A stretch of 64,000 nt of DNA from NCBI GenBank assembly GCA_026874595.1, contig CM049314.1, forward strand, positions 76,152,300-76,216,299. Direction: 5' to 3'. How positions within the stretch are numbered: the stretch's first letter is position 1; each line of letters begins with the position of its first letter. The notes below the pieces were generated by a model. The model was not told the origin of the DNA, searched no databases, and worked only from the letters and a program-made list of their open reading frames with translations. The position numbers and the translations under genes were made by a program. This DNA comes from Sipunculus nudus (taxonomy: Eukaryota; Annelida; Sipuncula; Golfingiida; Sipunculidae). Shown here piece by piece: positions 1 through 11,668 of this stretch.

Positions 1-31
1 TAAATAAAACGTTAAATATATATTTTAATGC

Positions 32-34
<3 letters not shown>

Positions 35-66
<32 letters not shown>
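35..66. repeat. (AT)n microsatellite
   Basis: Sixteen uninterrupted AT dinucleotides. Confidence 0.95.
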
Positions 67-69
<3 letters not shown>

Positions 70-146
70 TTTTATGCAGCTGTGTAATATCATCTGATGT
101 TACAAATCCTGAGCATGTTTGATTATTCCTTCAAACGTATGTACAC

Positions 147-452
147 CGCAGTCTTTCGTCACTGCACCCAAAACACCCTGGCTGAGTATGATTCCTCTTA
201 GTGCCACCAGGTGGCAGCAACCATGCTATCAAAATGGCGACCTCCTTCAACGTCTGAACCGACATCAACACGAAACAGTCGCGTACGACTTTAAAATAGA
301 TAATTACGCATCCATATTCCATGAAAAGATTCCCCAAATGATTATTTATCTAATTGAAATAATATTCAGCTTCGCTGTTGAGGTTAAGTAGGTGTTTCGT
401 GGTGTTTCGTCAAAAGTTACCCAAAACACCGGTGTTTTGGGTGAGCACTCTG
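147..452. repeat. ACCCAAAACACC repeat family with a 24-bp perfect palindrome
   Basis: ACCCAAAACACC at 419-430 is followed directly by its exact reverse complement at 431-442. The same half-site with the lead-in tcgtcactg occurs near 153-181. A third full copy lies at 11612-11668. This is a dispersed short repeat or MITE end; no gene is seen around it. Confidence 0.6.
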
Positions 453-610
453 TGATCGTTTACATTTTTTGGTTAAGTAAAGTATCAGTTATAGTAATTA
501 TTGAACAGTCACGTGGACACAATAGCAAACAAAGGGGACAGAACATTTGGGTTTCTAAAAGAGCTACATTTATAACGGTACAAATATAGAATACCTTTGT
601 TGCTGATCGA

Positions 611-633
611 CAACTGTGATACGATCACAGTTG
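611..633. repeat. Perfect 10-bp hairpin
   Basis: CAACTGTGAT, loop ACG, ATCACAGTTG. It lies just upstream of the foldback element at 745-1275 and may belong to it. Confidence 0.7.
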
Positions 634-744
634 TGGGAATGGCCTGTACAGTTAGGCCTCATAATGGTGAAATGGTTAACTCTGGTAGAAGGCACCAAAA
701 AAACTCTTAAAACTACTAAATATACACACCAAAATGCATCCTTT

Positions 745-1275
745 AGTGTCTTTAGTAGACCCAGTTGTGGCTCTGTTATAAAAACAGAGCCACAGGTCCC
801 TGCCTTCAATTATCTAGCGGACAGGAGCACATGCAGGTGACAACGTTGTACCCACTTTCGGTACATTTAGTCTGTGGTTAAGCCCGGTGTAATTGGCTGG
901 TGATTGTTTCAGGCTAGCCGTGTGCACTGCACATGTTTCATCCTTACTGCCAACTTACTGTAGCTGGCCCTTCCAGCTGAAATTTGATACAATAGCCTGG
1001 CCAGCTGAAACAATCCAGTGTGCTACCTTGGTAACAACGCTGCCAGTGGACAGTGGTCGTGTGTATCCAGTGGTCGAGTTACAGGACACTCACACCATGC
1101 ACCAGTGATGATGAAACACATGCATGTACTGCTTGAAACAATCGCACAGAGGCACTGGGTTAGGCACCCAACATCAGGTGAAGCCTACTCTTGTCTGCTA
1201 GATAAATGAAGGCAGGGACCTGTTGCTCTGTTTTTATAACAGAGCCACAACTGTGTCTAGTGTCTATGGTAGTAA
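745..1275. mobile_element. Foldback element with hairpin-bearing arms
   Basis: A left arm near 750-820 and a right arm near 1200-1275 are inverted copies of each other, sharing GTTGTGGCTCTGTTAT and CAGGTCCCTGCCTTC plus a TATCTAGC extension. Inside the left arm TGTGGCTCTGTT (766-777) and AACAGAGCCACA (783-794) form a perfect 12-bp hairpin with a 5-nt loop; the right arm has the matching hairpin near 1229-1250. The interior of about 380 bp has no recognisable gene. Non-autonomous. Confidence 0.7.
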
Positions 1276-1279
1276 AAGG

Positions 1280-2000
1280 GTCTTTCTGGCAACTTAGCCA
1301 CGTTCTTACCTTAATATATGAATGAAACATTATCCCTAACGATCCTTGTAGGCCCGCGGTGATTTAAACATAACAATATACAGGAATTTGTTATGAGCGG
1401 ATGTTGATCGACTGGTACCCTACACCAACATCTATTATCGCCCGCTATTTCCACTTCAAACAGCGATAAGATCTGAGTGGGTTCCCAGTTTAAATCCCGA
1501 TGCAAAGGACTGTGGGTCACTTTATGTAATCGTGGCGGCTTGTTCTCTGTGTAAACACATTAGCTCTTGGCAAAATTTTGGATAAGTAGGGTAATTGAGC
1601 ATTATTTTGGTGCCAACACTTTGCAGATGTTTCATAAAACATCCAAAGACAACGAAAAGGTAATTATTTTATGTTGACACCACTTGAAATGTCAATTATA
1701 CAGTTCCAAAGGGGTCTCCTATTTGGGACCTTACGAGGCGTTTTCCTATGAGTTGATCCCAAGACGTTGTCGACGGAGAGGAGCAGAGCGTATCAGAATC
1801 ACACGTCTTGGGACGAGACAAAGAATACCTCAGCCTGGCTCAGGCACCTATACCAAAAAACTGAAGTGGCAGACCCTGTCTATTGCAGGACATGTATGTA
1901 CTTTGTAACACATACCTTCACTAATAAGTGTATATTTGTCCATTCCCTCCCATTTGTCTCTCATGTATCATGTATTCCTCCCGCACCTACTCTTATTGTA
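1280..2000. other. Intergenic, no recognised feature
   Basis: Only short chance open frames are present; no splice-consistent exons or clear repeat ends were recognised. Confidence 0.6.
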
Positions 2001-2001
2001 T

Positions 2002-4395
2002 CCTAAGACAAAGTCAGGATACTACGGTTTCACGACGGTCCCGCCGCAGCCGCAGAAAAACCTTGTGAGCGGGATAACTCCAAAAATATTTCACTGATCT
2101 TTTTCAAACTTTACATTTGTATGGATATAGGTAAGGGGACGAAGCCTTATTAAAGTGGGGTCATGACCTATGCTAGGGGAGTGACCTTGACCTTGAATAT
2201 GTCCGTTTTTGTTGAAAATAACACAAATTCTTAAATATCTCAAGTAAGCTTGCATGGACTGGTCCAAAAATCAAGGTGACCAAAGATCTTATATCCGATA
2301 GCCTTGTGATATACCGGAAACTGGGGCGCTACCTATTATCCTTTTCTTGTTTTTACGCCTTTTAATAACCCCATAATTGCCACTTGACAGTACTGTAAGC
2401 ATTATGAGTCAAAAACCCTTGTGATATTCAGGAAACTGGGGCGCCACCTATTATCCTTTTCATGTTTTTACGCCTTTTAATACCCCCATAATTGCCACTT
2501 GACAGTACTGTAACTAGTGTAAGCATTATAAGTCATAAACTAATGGACAGATGGACACATATTATGCACATGTAGAGAGATGGGTTATGGGATGAGGTCT
2601 ATTTACATTTGGGTCATGACCTTTACCATGAGAGTGGCCTTGACCTTTAACGTGTCCATATTTGGTGAAAATCACACACCTCTTATGATATCTCCAGTGT
2701 TGATAGACATATGGATTTCAAACGTGACTTATGTATGGCCCACCACTAAAGTAAAAACCCTATAGGTTCTAGGGTCATGAGGCCAAAGGTCAAGGTCACT
2801 GGACTCGCATCTTAAAAGATACTGTGGATGCATTTTAAGCCAAACTTTCATCCCAGGTCTTCCATCTTGAATATATAGCTCACTTGCCAATAGTGGATGA
2901 TCCATATCAATTTTGGGGTCACAAGGTCAAAGGTGGTGGTCACAGGAGCTATCTGTCAAAAAAATAGTTTCTGGATGATAATTCCTGTTTTATTGATGTA
3001 TTGATTTCAAACTTGACTTATGTATGTCCCATTGAAAAAGCAAGACTCCAATAAATATTTGGGTCATAAGGTCAAAGGTCAAGGTCACAGGACACATCTT
3101 TAAAAAGATTGTGGATGCATTTTCAGCCAAACAATTCATCTCAGATCTTTCATCTTGCACATATAGTTCATCTGCCAATAGAGGAAGACCCCTATCAATT
3201 TTGAGGTCACAAGGTCAAAGGTGGTGGTCACAGGAACCATCTGTCCAAAAATTAGTTTCTGGATGATAATTCCTGCTTTTATTGATGTATGGGTTTCAAA
3301 CTTGACTTGTATATGACCCATTGGAAAGCAAGACCCGAATTGATTTTGGGGTCATGAGGTCAAAGGTCAAGGTCACAGGACACATCTTTAAACAGATTGT
3401 GGATGCATTTTCAGCCAAACAATTCATCTCAGATCTTTCATCTTGCACATATAGTTCACCTGCCAAGAGAGGAAGACCCCTATCAATTTTGAGGTCAAAG
3501 GTGTAGGTCACATGAGCCATCTGTCCAAAAATTAGTTTCTGGATGATAATTCCTGCTTTTATTATTGTATAGATTTCAAACTTGACTTGTATATGTCCCA
3601 TTAGAAAAGCAAGACCCGAATTGATTTTGGGGTCAGGAGGTTAAAGGTCAAGGTCACAGGACACATCTTTAAAAAGATTGTGGATGCATTTTCAGCCAAA
3701 CAATTCATCTCAGATCTTTCATCTTGCACATATAGTTCACCTGCCAAGAGAGGAAGACCCCTATCAATTTTGAGGTCAAAGGTGTAGGTCACAGGAGCCA
3801 TCTGTCCAAAAATTAGTTTCTGGATGATAATTCCTGCTTTTATTGATGTATAGATTTCAAACTTGACTTGTATATGTCCCATTAGAAAAGCAAGACCCGA
3901 ATTGATTATGGGGTCATGAGGTTAAAGGTCAAGGTCACAGGACACATCTTTAAAAAAAGTGGATGCATTTTCAGCCAAACATTTCATCTCAGATCTTTCA
4001 TCTTGCACATATAGTTCACCTGCCAGGAGAGGAAGAACCCTATCAATTTTGAGGTCACAAGGTCAAAGGTGTAGGTCACAGGAGCCATCTGTCCAAAAAT
4101 TAGTTTCTGGATGATAATTCCTGCTTTTATTGATGTTCAGATTTCAAACTTGATTTGTATATGTCCAATTAGAATAGCAAGACCCGAATTGATTTTAGGG
4201 TCATGAGGTCAAGGTCACAGGACACATCTTTAAAAAGATCAAGGCCACAGGACCAAAATCTTCAAAAAGATTGTGGATTGATAGATGGAAGAAACAATAA
4301 TTGCTTGCCAAGTGTCAGTATATGCTGCTAAAAATGATGGCCTATTCTTAAGGGGGTGGCGTACTACCTGCGGTGCCAAGAAATGTCTAGTTGAA
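2002..4395 (+). mobile_element. Satellite-bearing dispersed element, copy 1
   Basis: It shares its head (aagacaaagtc-ggatacta, then cggtcccgccgc) and tail (cacctgcggtgcc-like, then aagaaatgtctagtt) with the element at 26217-29389. The shared layout is a unique head with GGTCATGACCT and GTGACCTTGACCTTGAAT motifs, then a tandem array of about 285-bp units, then a short tail. No intact protein is recognised. The minus-strand open frames are repeats of the unit itself. Confidence 0.75.
2890..4240. repeat. Tandem array, about five 285-bp units (dimers of about 144 bp)
   Basis: The phrase TAGTTTCTGGATGATAATTC recurs near 2967, 3254, 3536, 3814 and 4100, spacing 278-288. Each unit holds two diverged halves, each carrying GGTCA clusters (AGGTCAAAGGTCA at 3069-3081 and 3357-3369), about 145 bases apart. 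Confidence 0.9.
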
Positions 4396-7300
4396 TAATA
4401 GGTTGACTTCAATTCTTAGTGAAGCGGCAGGTGTAATATATACATTATATTAGATAATCCCGCACCTATTAACAGTTTGTTAAAGCAACGCTGCCATGTC
4501 ACCAAAGGATTCCCCCAGTTTGCCATTATGTCATCGGGGAAACACCCATTCACACAATCTCACACATTCACAATCTTGCTACACTTCAGGTCGTACCTCT
4601 GCCATGAAGCCAAAAGTAACATCAACCGATAACGATGAGTAATCATCTTTAGAATATATCTGTGGAATATTATTGTATCATAAATATATTTCAAAATGAA
4701 GTAAAAGAAGAGTGTTTGGCGTTGCAGTTTGTTCACCAGCGGACACAGCAGCCATTTATGCCGTTTATGACTCTGCCCCCTAGGGATCTAGTGGTGCTAC
4801 CCCCAATCAAGCGTAGCATTTGTCCAAGATTGTTTTCTTTAATTTTTTCAAAGTATTGGTACAACACTGCATTGAAACTTTTAACAAATAATTATTTAGG
4901 AAGTGGCTAAACAGCCAGCAAGGTGCCAACAGTATAGTCCACAGGCTAAACAGCTGGCAGGGAAAATTGATCTTGCTGGCAGTCTAGCCCACAGGCTTAA
5001 CTGCTGGCAAATGAATGCATGCTCAGTTTCAATGTGATACTCTGTACTTTTCATTATTAGTTTTACAATGAGTGCTAACTTACCAAATTAGATATTTTGC
5101 TGGTCTATATATAATAAATATGTTGAGTAGGTACATTTTTAGCTCAGCTGACTATAAGATTCTGAGCTATAGTCGTGGTCCATTGTCCGTCGTCCGTCCG
5201 TCCGTCCGTCTGTCCGTCCGTCCGTTCGTCCGTAGATGTGGCACGTTTTGAAACCGTAAGACTTAGGAATCCAAAATTCAGCATAATGTTAGATGTCCCC
5301 AAGATCTCCTACCAAGCCGAAAACTGGGTCTTTGCGACTTCATTCCTTTGAGAAATTAAGGAAAAACCTCAATTTTTTATTAGAAACCTATTTTCACACT
5401 TTAGGACTGCCTAATATCAAAACCACTCATCTGTTTTTCCTCATATTTCCTATAAATAATCCTCTATATAATTCCTATGTACATGCCAGAAATTAGGTCT
5501 GTATTATTTAATTTAAAAAAGTTATGAGCCCAAACATAATGCATTTTGTAAATAATCAGGAAAGAAATTTTATCACTTAACACAAAACTTGTTAAAGCTA
5601 AGCACTTTTTTTCCAGTAATATTACTTTTATTAATCAAAATTAAATTGTATACCCAAAATTAGATCAAAATCTTTTAAATTTTTAAAAATATTAGCAAAA
5701 ATAAAAAAATTGGTACCTTAAATTTTGCCCAACTTTGACCATGGCACGTTTTTTTGCTGTAACTGCTGTGGATTTAATTTTCACAGCATGTTTTTGTTAG
5801 CATTTCAACTGTTAACACCAAAAATTTGAAACCAGTTGATCAAAAACTGTAGATTTTATTCAAGTTTTCAAGCACCATGTCACATATTGCTAGTGTTATG
5901 CAGTTTGCTAGAGCTCAGCTCCCAAGCTTCAGCTCTAAATTCCTTAAATTTGGCATACAGTTAGATTTCTCCAAAATCCCCTACCATGCCAAGAATTTGG
6001 TCACTAGGACTTAATTCCTTCGAGATATCAATGAAAAACTTCATTTTTCCATTAAAAACCCAAGGTTACACTTTAAGACTGCCTAATATCAAAACCACTG
6101 ATCTGACTTTGATCATATATAATATACATATTTTTCTATACATTCACTATGCACATGCCAGAAATGATGTCAGTATTGTGTATTTTTTTAAGTTATGGGC
6201 CCAAACATAATGCACTTTGTAAAAAATCAAGAAATATATTTACTCCCTTAACAAAGGCATTGCTGAAGCTAGAGATCTTTTTTGTCAGGGATGTAACATT
6301 ATTTAATCAAAATTCAATTGAATACCCAAAATTAGTTCTGAATTTTTCAAATTTGATAAGTTATTAGTATAAATATAAAATTAATACCTTAAATTTTGCC
6401 CAACTGTGACCATGGCACGTTTGTTTCCCGTGAGCACTGTTGATATAATTTTCATATCATGCACACATAAGGATTTCAGCTTTTTAGTTTAGAAAGCTGA
6501 AAGAAATTTGCCAAATATTGTAGCTTTTATTAATTTTTTTTTATGAGACCCTGTCAGACTTTGGCTCTCTCCAGCCCCTCTTGAGTCACCTGTATGTTGA
6601 CCTTGTTGACCTTTCATCAAATTATGCACACTTGAGGGGAGAATCCAGGCAGCTTATGGCCAGCCACAGTTGATCCAGGTGTTCAACCCAACTCATCTAG
6701 TAGTTTTAACCAACAACATAACAATAAACAATAAATTAATAAATTTTTATTGGTTTTTAATAACAAATTAAAGAAAAATAGAAAAGGAATTTGTTAGTTT
6801 ATAATAACAGGAAATTAACTTGCAGTTACTGATGATATAAAAATCTTGTATCGATGGGTAGAATGTCACATATTCCAAATAACACCATGCAGTCACCTAT
6901 GTCATTTTTTAGTTCATTTTTAATGATAAAGAAGTAAATCATATTATTCATTACTAATCATTAAGGATTATATGAAGGAAATTAATGATAGACAAAGATG
7001 CAGTTGATAATATTAATCTAGATTCCTACTGTGTCTAGTGTGTACATTGATGTGAAATTAGTCCAAAATGAATTTTTTACAGTTATTTTTTAATATAAAT
7101 AAAAGCCATAAAACCAGGTACTAATGATCATTATTTAAATGTGTGAATTTTGTATATGGGCACTTTCACACTAAAGGTTGGATATGAAAAATTGTTAAAC
7201 AATGGTTCACAGGTAAGTTTTGTGGCTAGAAATATGATACATATTATCATATTTGTAAAGGCCACACCAGCCTCTATAAACACAGAAAATTTTATAACTC

Positions 7301-7558
7301 TAGGCCAATTTTTTAAGAAGTTCTGGCCATTTAAGTGTAATTTTCATCAAATTTTGGAGTCTCACTCACAAAAATGGAAAAATTTAATGTTAATATGACT
7401 GAAATTTGTTTACCAGAACTGAAATATTCTAATTGCAGCACATGCTGTAACATGTAAACTACAAGTGCTCCAAGTTTCATGACTTTCATACTGGTGGTTA
7501 AAATTATCCAATCAATATCCTTCAGTATAATAATTGGTTAAAAAATTCTGCTGGGACC

Positions 7559-9192
7559 TGTCCTCTCCAGTACATTGCATCCTCACAAGAAAAGTAATTC
7601 TCATGTCGCAAAACAAAATCCTGCTTTAAACAGCCATTATTATATCTAATCATGTTTTGGTAACTAAGGGCTGGGTATGTGTGTCCTGACCGGGATGATT
7701 TGGCACTTGTTTACCTGGTATATGCCTGTTAAAAAAATTGTCCTCTCCAGTACATACAGATAAAATTCACTTTAATGTAGAAATTAAAAGCCTATTTTAG
7801 TTTATATGTAACAGGTAGCTAGAAAGAAAAATTCCCTGGTGTTTGCATTGCATACCATCTAATATTCTGTGGCCAGTTTAGCAATGAGTGTATCTGTTAA
7901 AATGTCCTCTCCAGTACAATCATTTTTAACATGAGGCAGGCTAGAGAAATACTTCTCCAAGTAAGCTTAATATTTACTTCAAGTTTGTCCTAGTGATAAA
8001 TATAAATAGACTGACTGGTTTAGGGAAGTAGTTTGGCTCATTATATATATAAATTAGCATGTAACTCCATTCATTGTCATACCAATGTTTAGAGTGATGA
8101 ATCTTCATTGATGAATTCATGATAAAGCCTTTCTTTTTCATGTTCCTTCTTTGTACAGAAGTGAGAAGCAGACAAAAAGCATACCTGCAATAACTGCATG
8201 TAAATTATGACAGTAGCAGACTTTAATTTTGTGTTACCTAAATGTACTGGAGAGGACATTTTTTTAACACGGGATAAAAGTGTCAAATGTACAACCCTAC
8301 AGTCTTTCAGATTTGCACGGTAGTTCTTGAAGCTTTCAATCACTGTGGATACCTAACCTGCTTACTTTTAATTTTAATAAATACCATGCAGTTTACTACA
8401 TAGACCCCTTCATCTAATTCTTTGGGTAATATAAAAAATGTGTAATTGTATCTGTTTTTAACTTGAACCACATACAAGTTAAGATTCTTTACCAAATTAG
8501 ACCGGTAGAAATAGTCCTAATTTTCATTTTTACCAAAATCTAACATTTCATTATCTGGATCATTAACTCTCTTCATGTCACATATTTTATGTAAATGTGC
8601 CATATTGATGATTGCTGACGAATCAACCCACATTGTTTTGGCCAAAGATAATTCTTATGAAAATACCAATATGAATCATTACTTCATGAGAGCAACTACA
8701 ATCAAATTTGCCAATACTTTTGCCTCAAGAAAAGGTCAACAACTTGTGAAACCAAAGAGTTTGGTAAAACAGCTTTTGACACTATGGTTTCCCAAATTGC
8801 TGGTACACATTTTAAATGACACAGTTATCAGTGTTGGGGCTAGGGGTGGTTAGGGTGAAGGCATCATGTGAACTTGGTCTTTGACAACGTGCTTTTACTT
8901 TTCCATCCATCTTACCAAGTCTCATAGCAAAGTCTATGAAAACAATGATATCGACATTGTCTTCTTGTAAAAGCTTAATTTTCTGGTTCCAATTTATCTA
9001 AGTCTCAGAAAAGTTGTTCATATATTTTAAATTCAAATTTAACGGTAAAATCCACACAAGTAAAAAGCCAAAAGCAACTGAAATGTCCATTTCCACAACT
9101 GTTGTGTAACAATGTAAAATACTACTAGCAGGACCCAAATCTGTAGTTACCACATGATACAAAAATGTATGTCCCAAATTTTGAATAAATTA

Positions 9193-9242
<50 letters not shown>

Positions 9243-9825
9243 TATGGATATTTTCCCAAGGTCTAAATAAACATTTTGTTTATATTACATTCAGGTGAGC
9301 TATGTTGTCTGTGAACCAACTGTTTAATGTATGTTGTAAAATAAGTTGATAGATGTTGATATTCAAAGTAAATGTGTTGGAAATAAAGCATGAGTGCAAA
9401 AAAACAAATTATATTTGCATTACTGATTGTGAACAAAACTGCTTCTGAATAAAATTCTGTGATATATTTAATTTTCAAGATGACCATTTCTCCAAATTAT
9501 TGTTAAAAATATATTTTTTTTTCAACAAAACAAAAGGTACAAGCCGTTCAGTATTTATAATCTCGCTTTAAGTATCATTTAATATCATAGAGTCATAATT
9601 GACTTACATTATACTTAATAACTGATAATTGGGTATGTCTATTTTGTGCTCCTTTCACCACAAGGTCCAAATAGTTGCAGATGAACTTGCCTCTGGAAAA
9701 TGAGGTGGACACTGATTCACTTAATGTTCAAAAGGTCCATGAACAATACAAGAGAGAGAGGGAACAAAAACATTCCTTTTGAATTCTTCCACAGTGCATG
9801 TTAAAATAATGTCCTCTCCAGTACA
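7559..9825. repeat. Five copies of a 16-bp motif inside element C
   Basis: TGTCCTCTCCAGTACA occurs at 7559-7574, 7739-7754, 7903-7918 and 9810-9825 on the plus strand and at 8243-8258 inverted. Four of the five copies are preceded closely by a GTTAAAAA-like A-rich tract; at 7559 the tract lies about 20 bases further upstream. The conservation exceeds that of the flanking sequence and the role is unknown. Confidence 0.9.
9191..9245. repeat. (AT)n/(AC)n microsatellite
   Basis: Compound AT repeat followed by ACACACA, inside element C. Confidence 0.9.
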
Positions 9826-11611
9826 AATGTTGGTAAAAACCGTTATCATATAAATCAAGTGACAACAGACTAAGGCATCAACATATATCCTGATTTCTTG
9901 AACTCTGTACAGCTGAACAACTTCTCTCACCATTTCTGTTACTAATTGACCAGAGCAGTGTCAGAATAAAGACTGACAGCATACTTCCTTTAATCATAAT
10001 TAAAATGCACTGTTAAATTTTTATAAAAATATGAAAATTTCATAAAACAAACAAATGTGATTGCAGATTTTTTTACCATGCACTTAGGACATGATCAAAT
10101 ACATCAGATAAAGACATTAGAACAAACCAATGAGCGAAAATTTAAACTATGTAGAGCTGTGAAGAGAAAAAGATTATTGTAAAAATATGGGATGTTTGAA
10201 TTCCTGAATTCAATGTAACTTTTATTAGTTCACAGGTAAAATGGTATACTAAACAGTTTCCTTTAGCTAAGATATGTAGCTTTTCAGGGGTAAACTTAAT
10301 AATGCTCTGTTAGGTATTCAGTTTTTACTCCCCAGTGAGACTAATCACTCAACCTTTTGTGTGAAAGTGCCCATATTCTGGATTCACAACATCATTGTTT
10401 GGTGAAAACTGAATAAATACCAGTCATGGTGTGAATACTTTGTAATTGTATTTAAATACGAATATGATTATGTACTCCATTATAAAATTTCTTGCATAAA
10501 GAATGGGAATTCAGGTAAAAATGAAAGTATATGAATACTCGTGCAAATACTTTCAAAATGTATTCATAAATGCATTCATGAATATATTCTTTAATATTAT
10601 TTTAATAATCATATCAGTTATATTTCATTTTAAAAAATCATATGATTCTCTTATTATTTTTAATAAAAATTATATTTGGGACAATATTTGTAATTTTTTT
10701 AATAAATAGTTAAACTCTTATATTATATGTTCTGCTTATAAGTTATATGGCCAAGTCAAAATCTGTGTGACAGTAGTACTCCATTTGTTAATAAAATAAA
10801 TGAAATCAATCCTCTTCCCTGTCTCCAAAGGTACTATCAAAATCATACATAAGCTAAACAACAACAACTCATAATACAGCTTATATTTATTACCACACAA
10901 AACCAGCATGTGCCTCATTTCTAAATAATATTTTTTTATCATATATAACAGCTGAGCGCCGTGACCCATAGGTCCCTTGTTTTATATTTACAGGGTAGTT
11001 TTGTACATATTTATATCATTCATTGGAATTGAACTGAAGTTGACTGGCACATCAGCTGCTTAATTGTGCTTAATAGCAGACAATGGTAATGTGTGAAAGC
11101 ACAGACAACTCATGAGATGTCATATCAAAGGATATGCAGATAATTTGAATTTAAAGTCAGTCAAGTGTGAAACATAATGACTGCTACAGCTTATCATTAA
11201 TGTGGTAATGAGCAAATAAATAACCAGTGTTTGAAAACAAACAACCTAGGATATGTCAAATAAATGGTTCAAAGATCAGCTTATTACTTGGTTAAAAGTA
11301 TTCAAACAATTATCTTACACCAACTTATTAAGCTGTTGATCCTATTGTGTTGTGATGATGCAAGATATTTCCACACCAAATGGTAATTCTTACGTTTGGT
11401 AAGTTTGCACTTTATTGTCAAAATAATAATGGAAACTATTAAGTATCACACTGAAACTCTGAAAGAAAGCATGCATTCATTTGCCAGAAGTTTAGCCTGT
11501 ACTAGCTGTGGGCTAGACTGCCAGCAAGGTCAGTTTTCCCTGCCGGCTGCTAGCCAATTCAAAGCATATATCCACTGATGCCAGTTTTTTGCTTCAAATT
11601 AAAATGAGTAT

Positions 11612-11668
11612 TTCATAGTGTTTTGTCACAGGTACCCAAAACACCAGTGTTCTGGGTGACTGTTCATA
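11612..11668. repeat. Copy of the ACCCAAAACACC palindromic repeat
   Basis: gtgttttgtcacaggtacc leads into ACCCAAAACACC, one base, then GTGTTCTGGGT, an imperfect version of the palindrome at 419-442. It lies just outside element A. Confidence 0.6.

Larger units (their letters stand above)
7158..10372. mobile_element. Element C: 3.2-kb TIR element inserted in B
   Basis: The 5' end GGGCACTTTCACACTAAAGG and the inverted 3' end match at 22 of 23 positions. Flanks are ATAT at 7154-7157 and 10373-10376. The sister copy of B at about 22831 reads straight through (tttgtatattctgg), an empty site proving the insertion. The target duplication is ATAT or TA (ambiguous in this palindrome). Open frames are short (for example 8575-8853 plus and 9721-9933 minus). 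A minus-strand stretch of about 60 codons near 8815-9000 (VDIIVFIDFAMRLGKMDG) could be a transposase remnant, but I cannot assign it. Confidence 0.85.
5136..10982 (+). mobile_element. Element B, copy 1: hairpin-headed element inside A
   Basis: The head TTTTTAGCTCAGCTGACT is followed by a (TCCG)n tract (about 5181-5232), and the tail ends GCTGAGCGCCGTGACCC...GGTCCCTTGTT. The body contains two diverged modules about 675 bp apart (compare 5297 CTACCAAGCCGAAAACTGGG with 5972 CTACCATGCCAAGAATTTGG). Both carry GCCTAATATCAAAACCACT and GACCATGGCACGTTT. Without insertion C the copy is about 2.6 kb. No transposase is recognised; class unknown. Confidence 0.75.
4944..11555. mobile_element. Element A: long-TIR foldback element, outer shell of a three-level nest
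   Basis: Left arm 4944 to about 5096 and right arm about 11390-11555 are inverted copies. Shared blocks include CTGGCAGGGAAAATTGATC / the reverse of GGTCAGTTTTCCCTGCC, and GGCTAGACTGCCAGCAAG with the adjoining GCATGCATTCATTTGCCAG. Identity continues inward through a tgatact...cattatta...cttacca stretch. Without the inner insertions the element would be well under 1 kb. Coding capacity is absent. Confidence 0.7.

Noticed and set aside
3136-3882. Repeated minus-strand open frames ([11 protein letters not shown]-like) in the first satellite array
   Set aside because: They recur with the unit, are broken at each junction, begin at chance ATGs and match no protein. They reflect repeat composition.
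5181-5232. CRISPR or telomere-like array from the TCCG repeats
   Set aside because: It is a simple tetranucleotide tract inside the head of element B, without spacers or telomeric units.
8575-8853. 92-residue plus-strand frame in element C as a host gene
   Set aside because: No recognised domain or splice support, and it is absent from sister copies that lack C. At most it is a transposon remnant.
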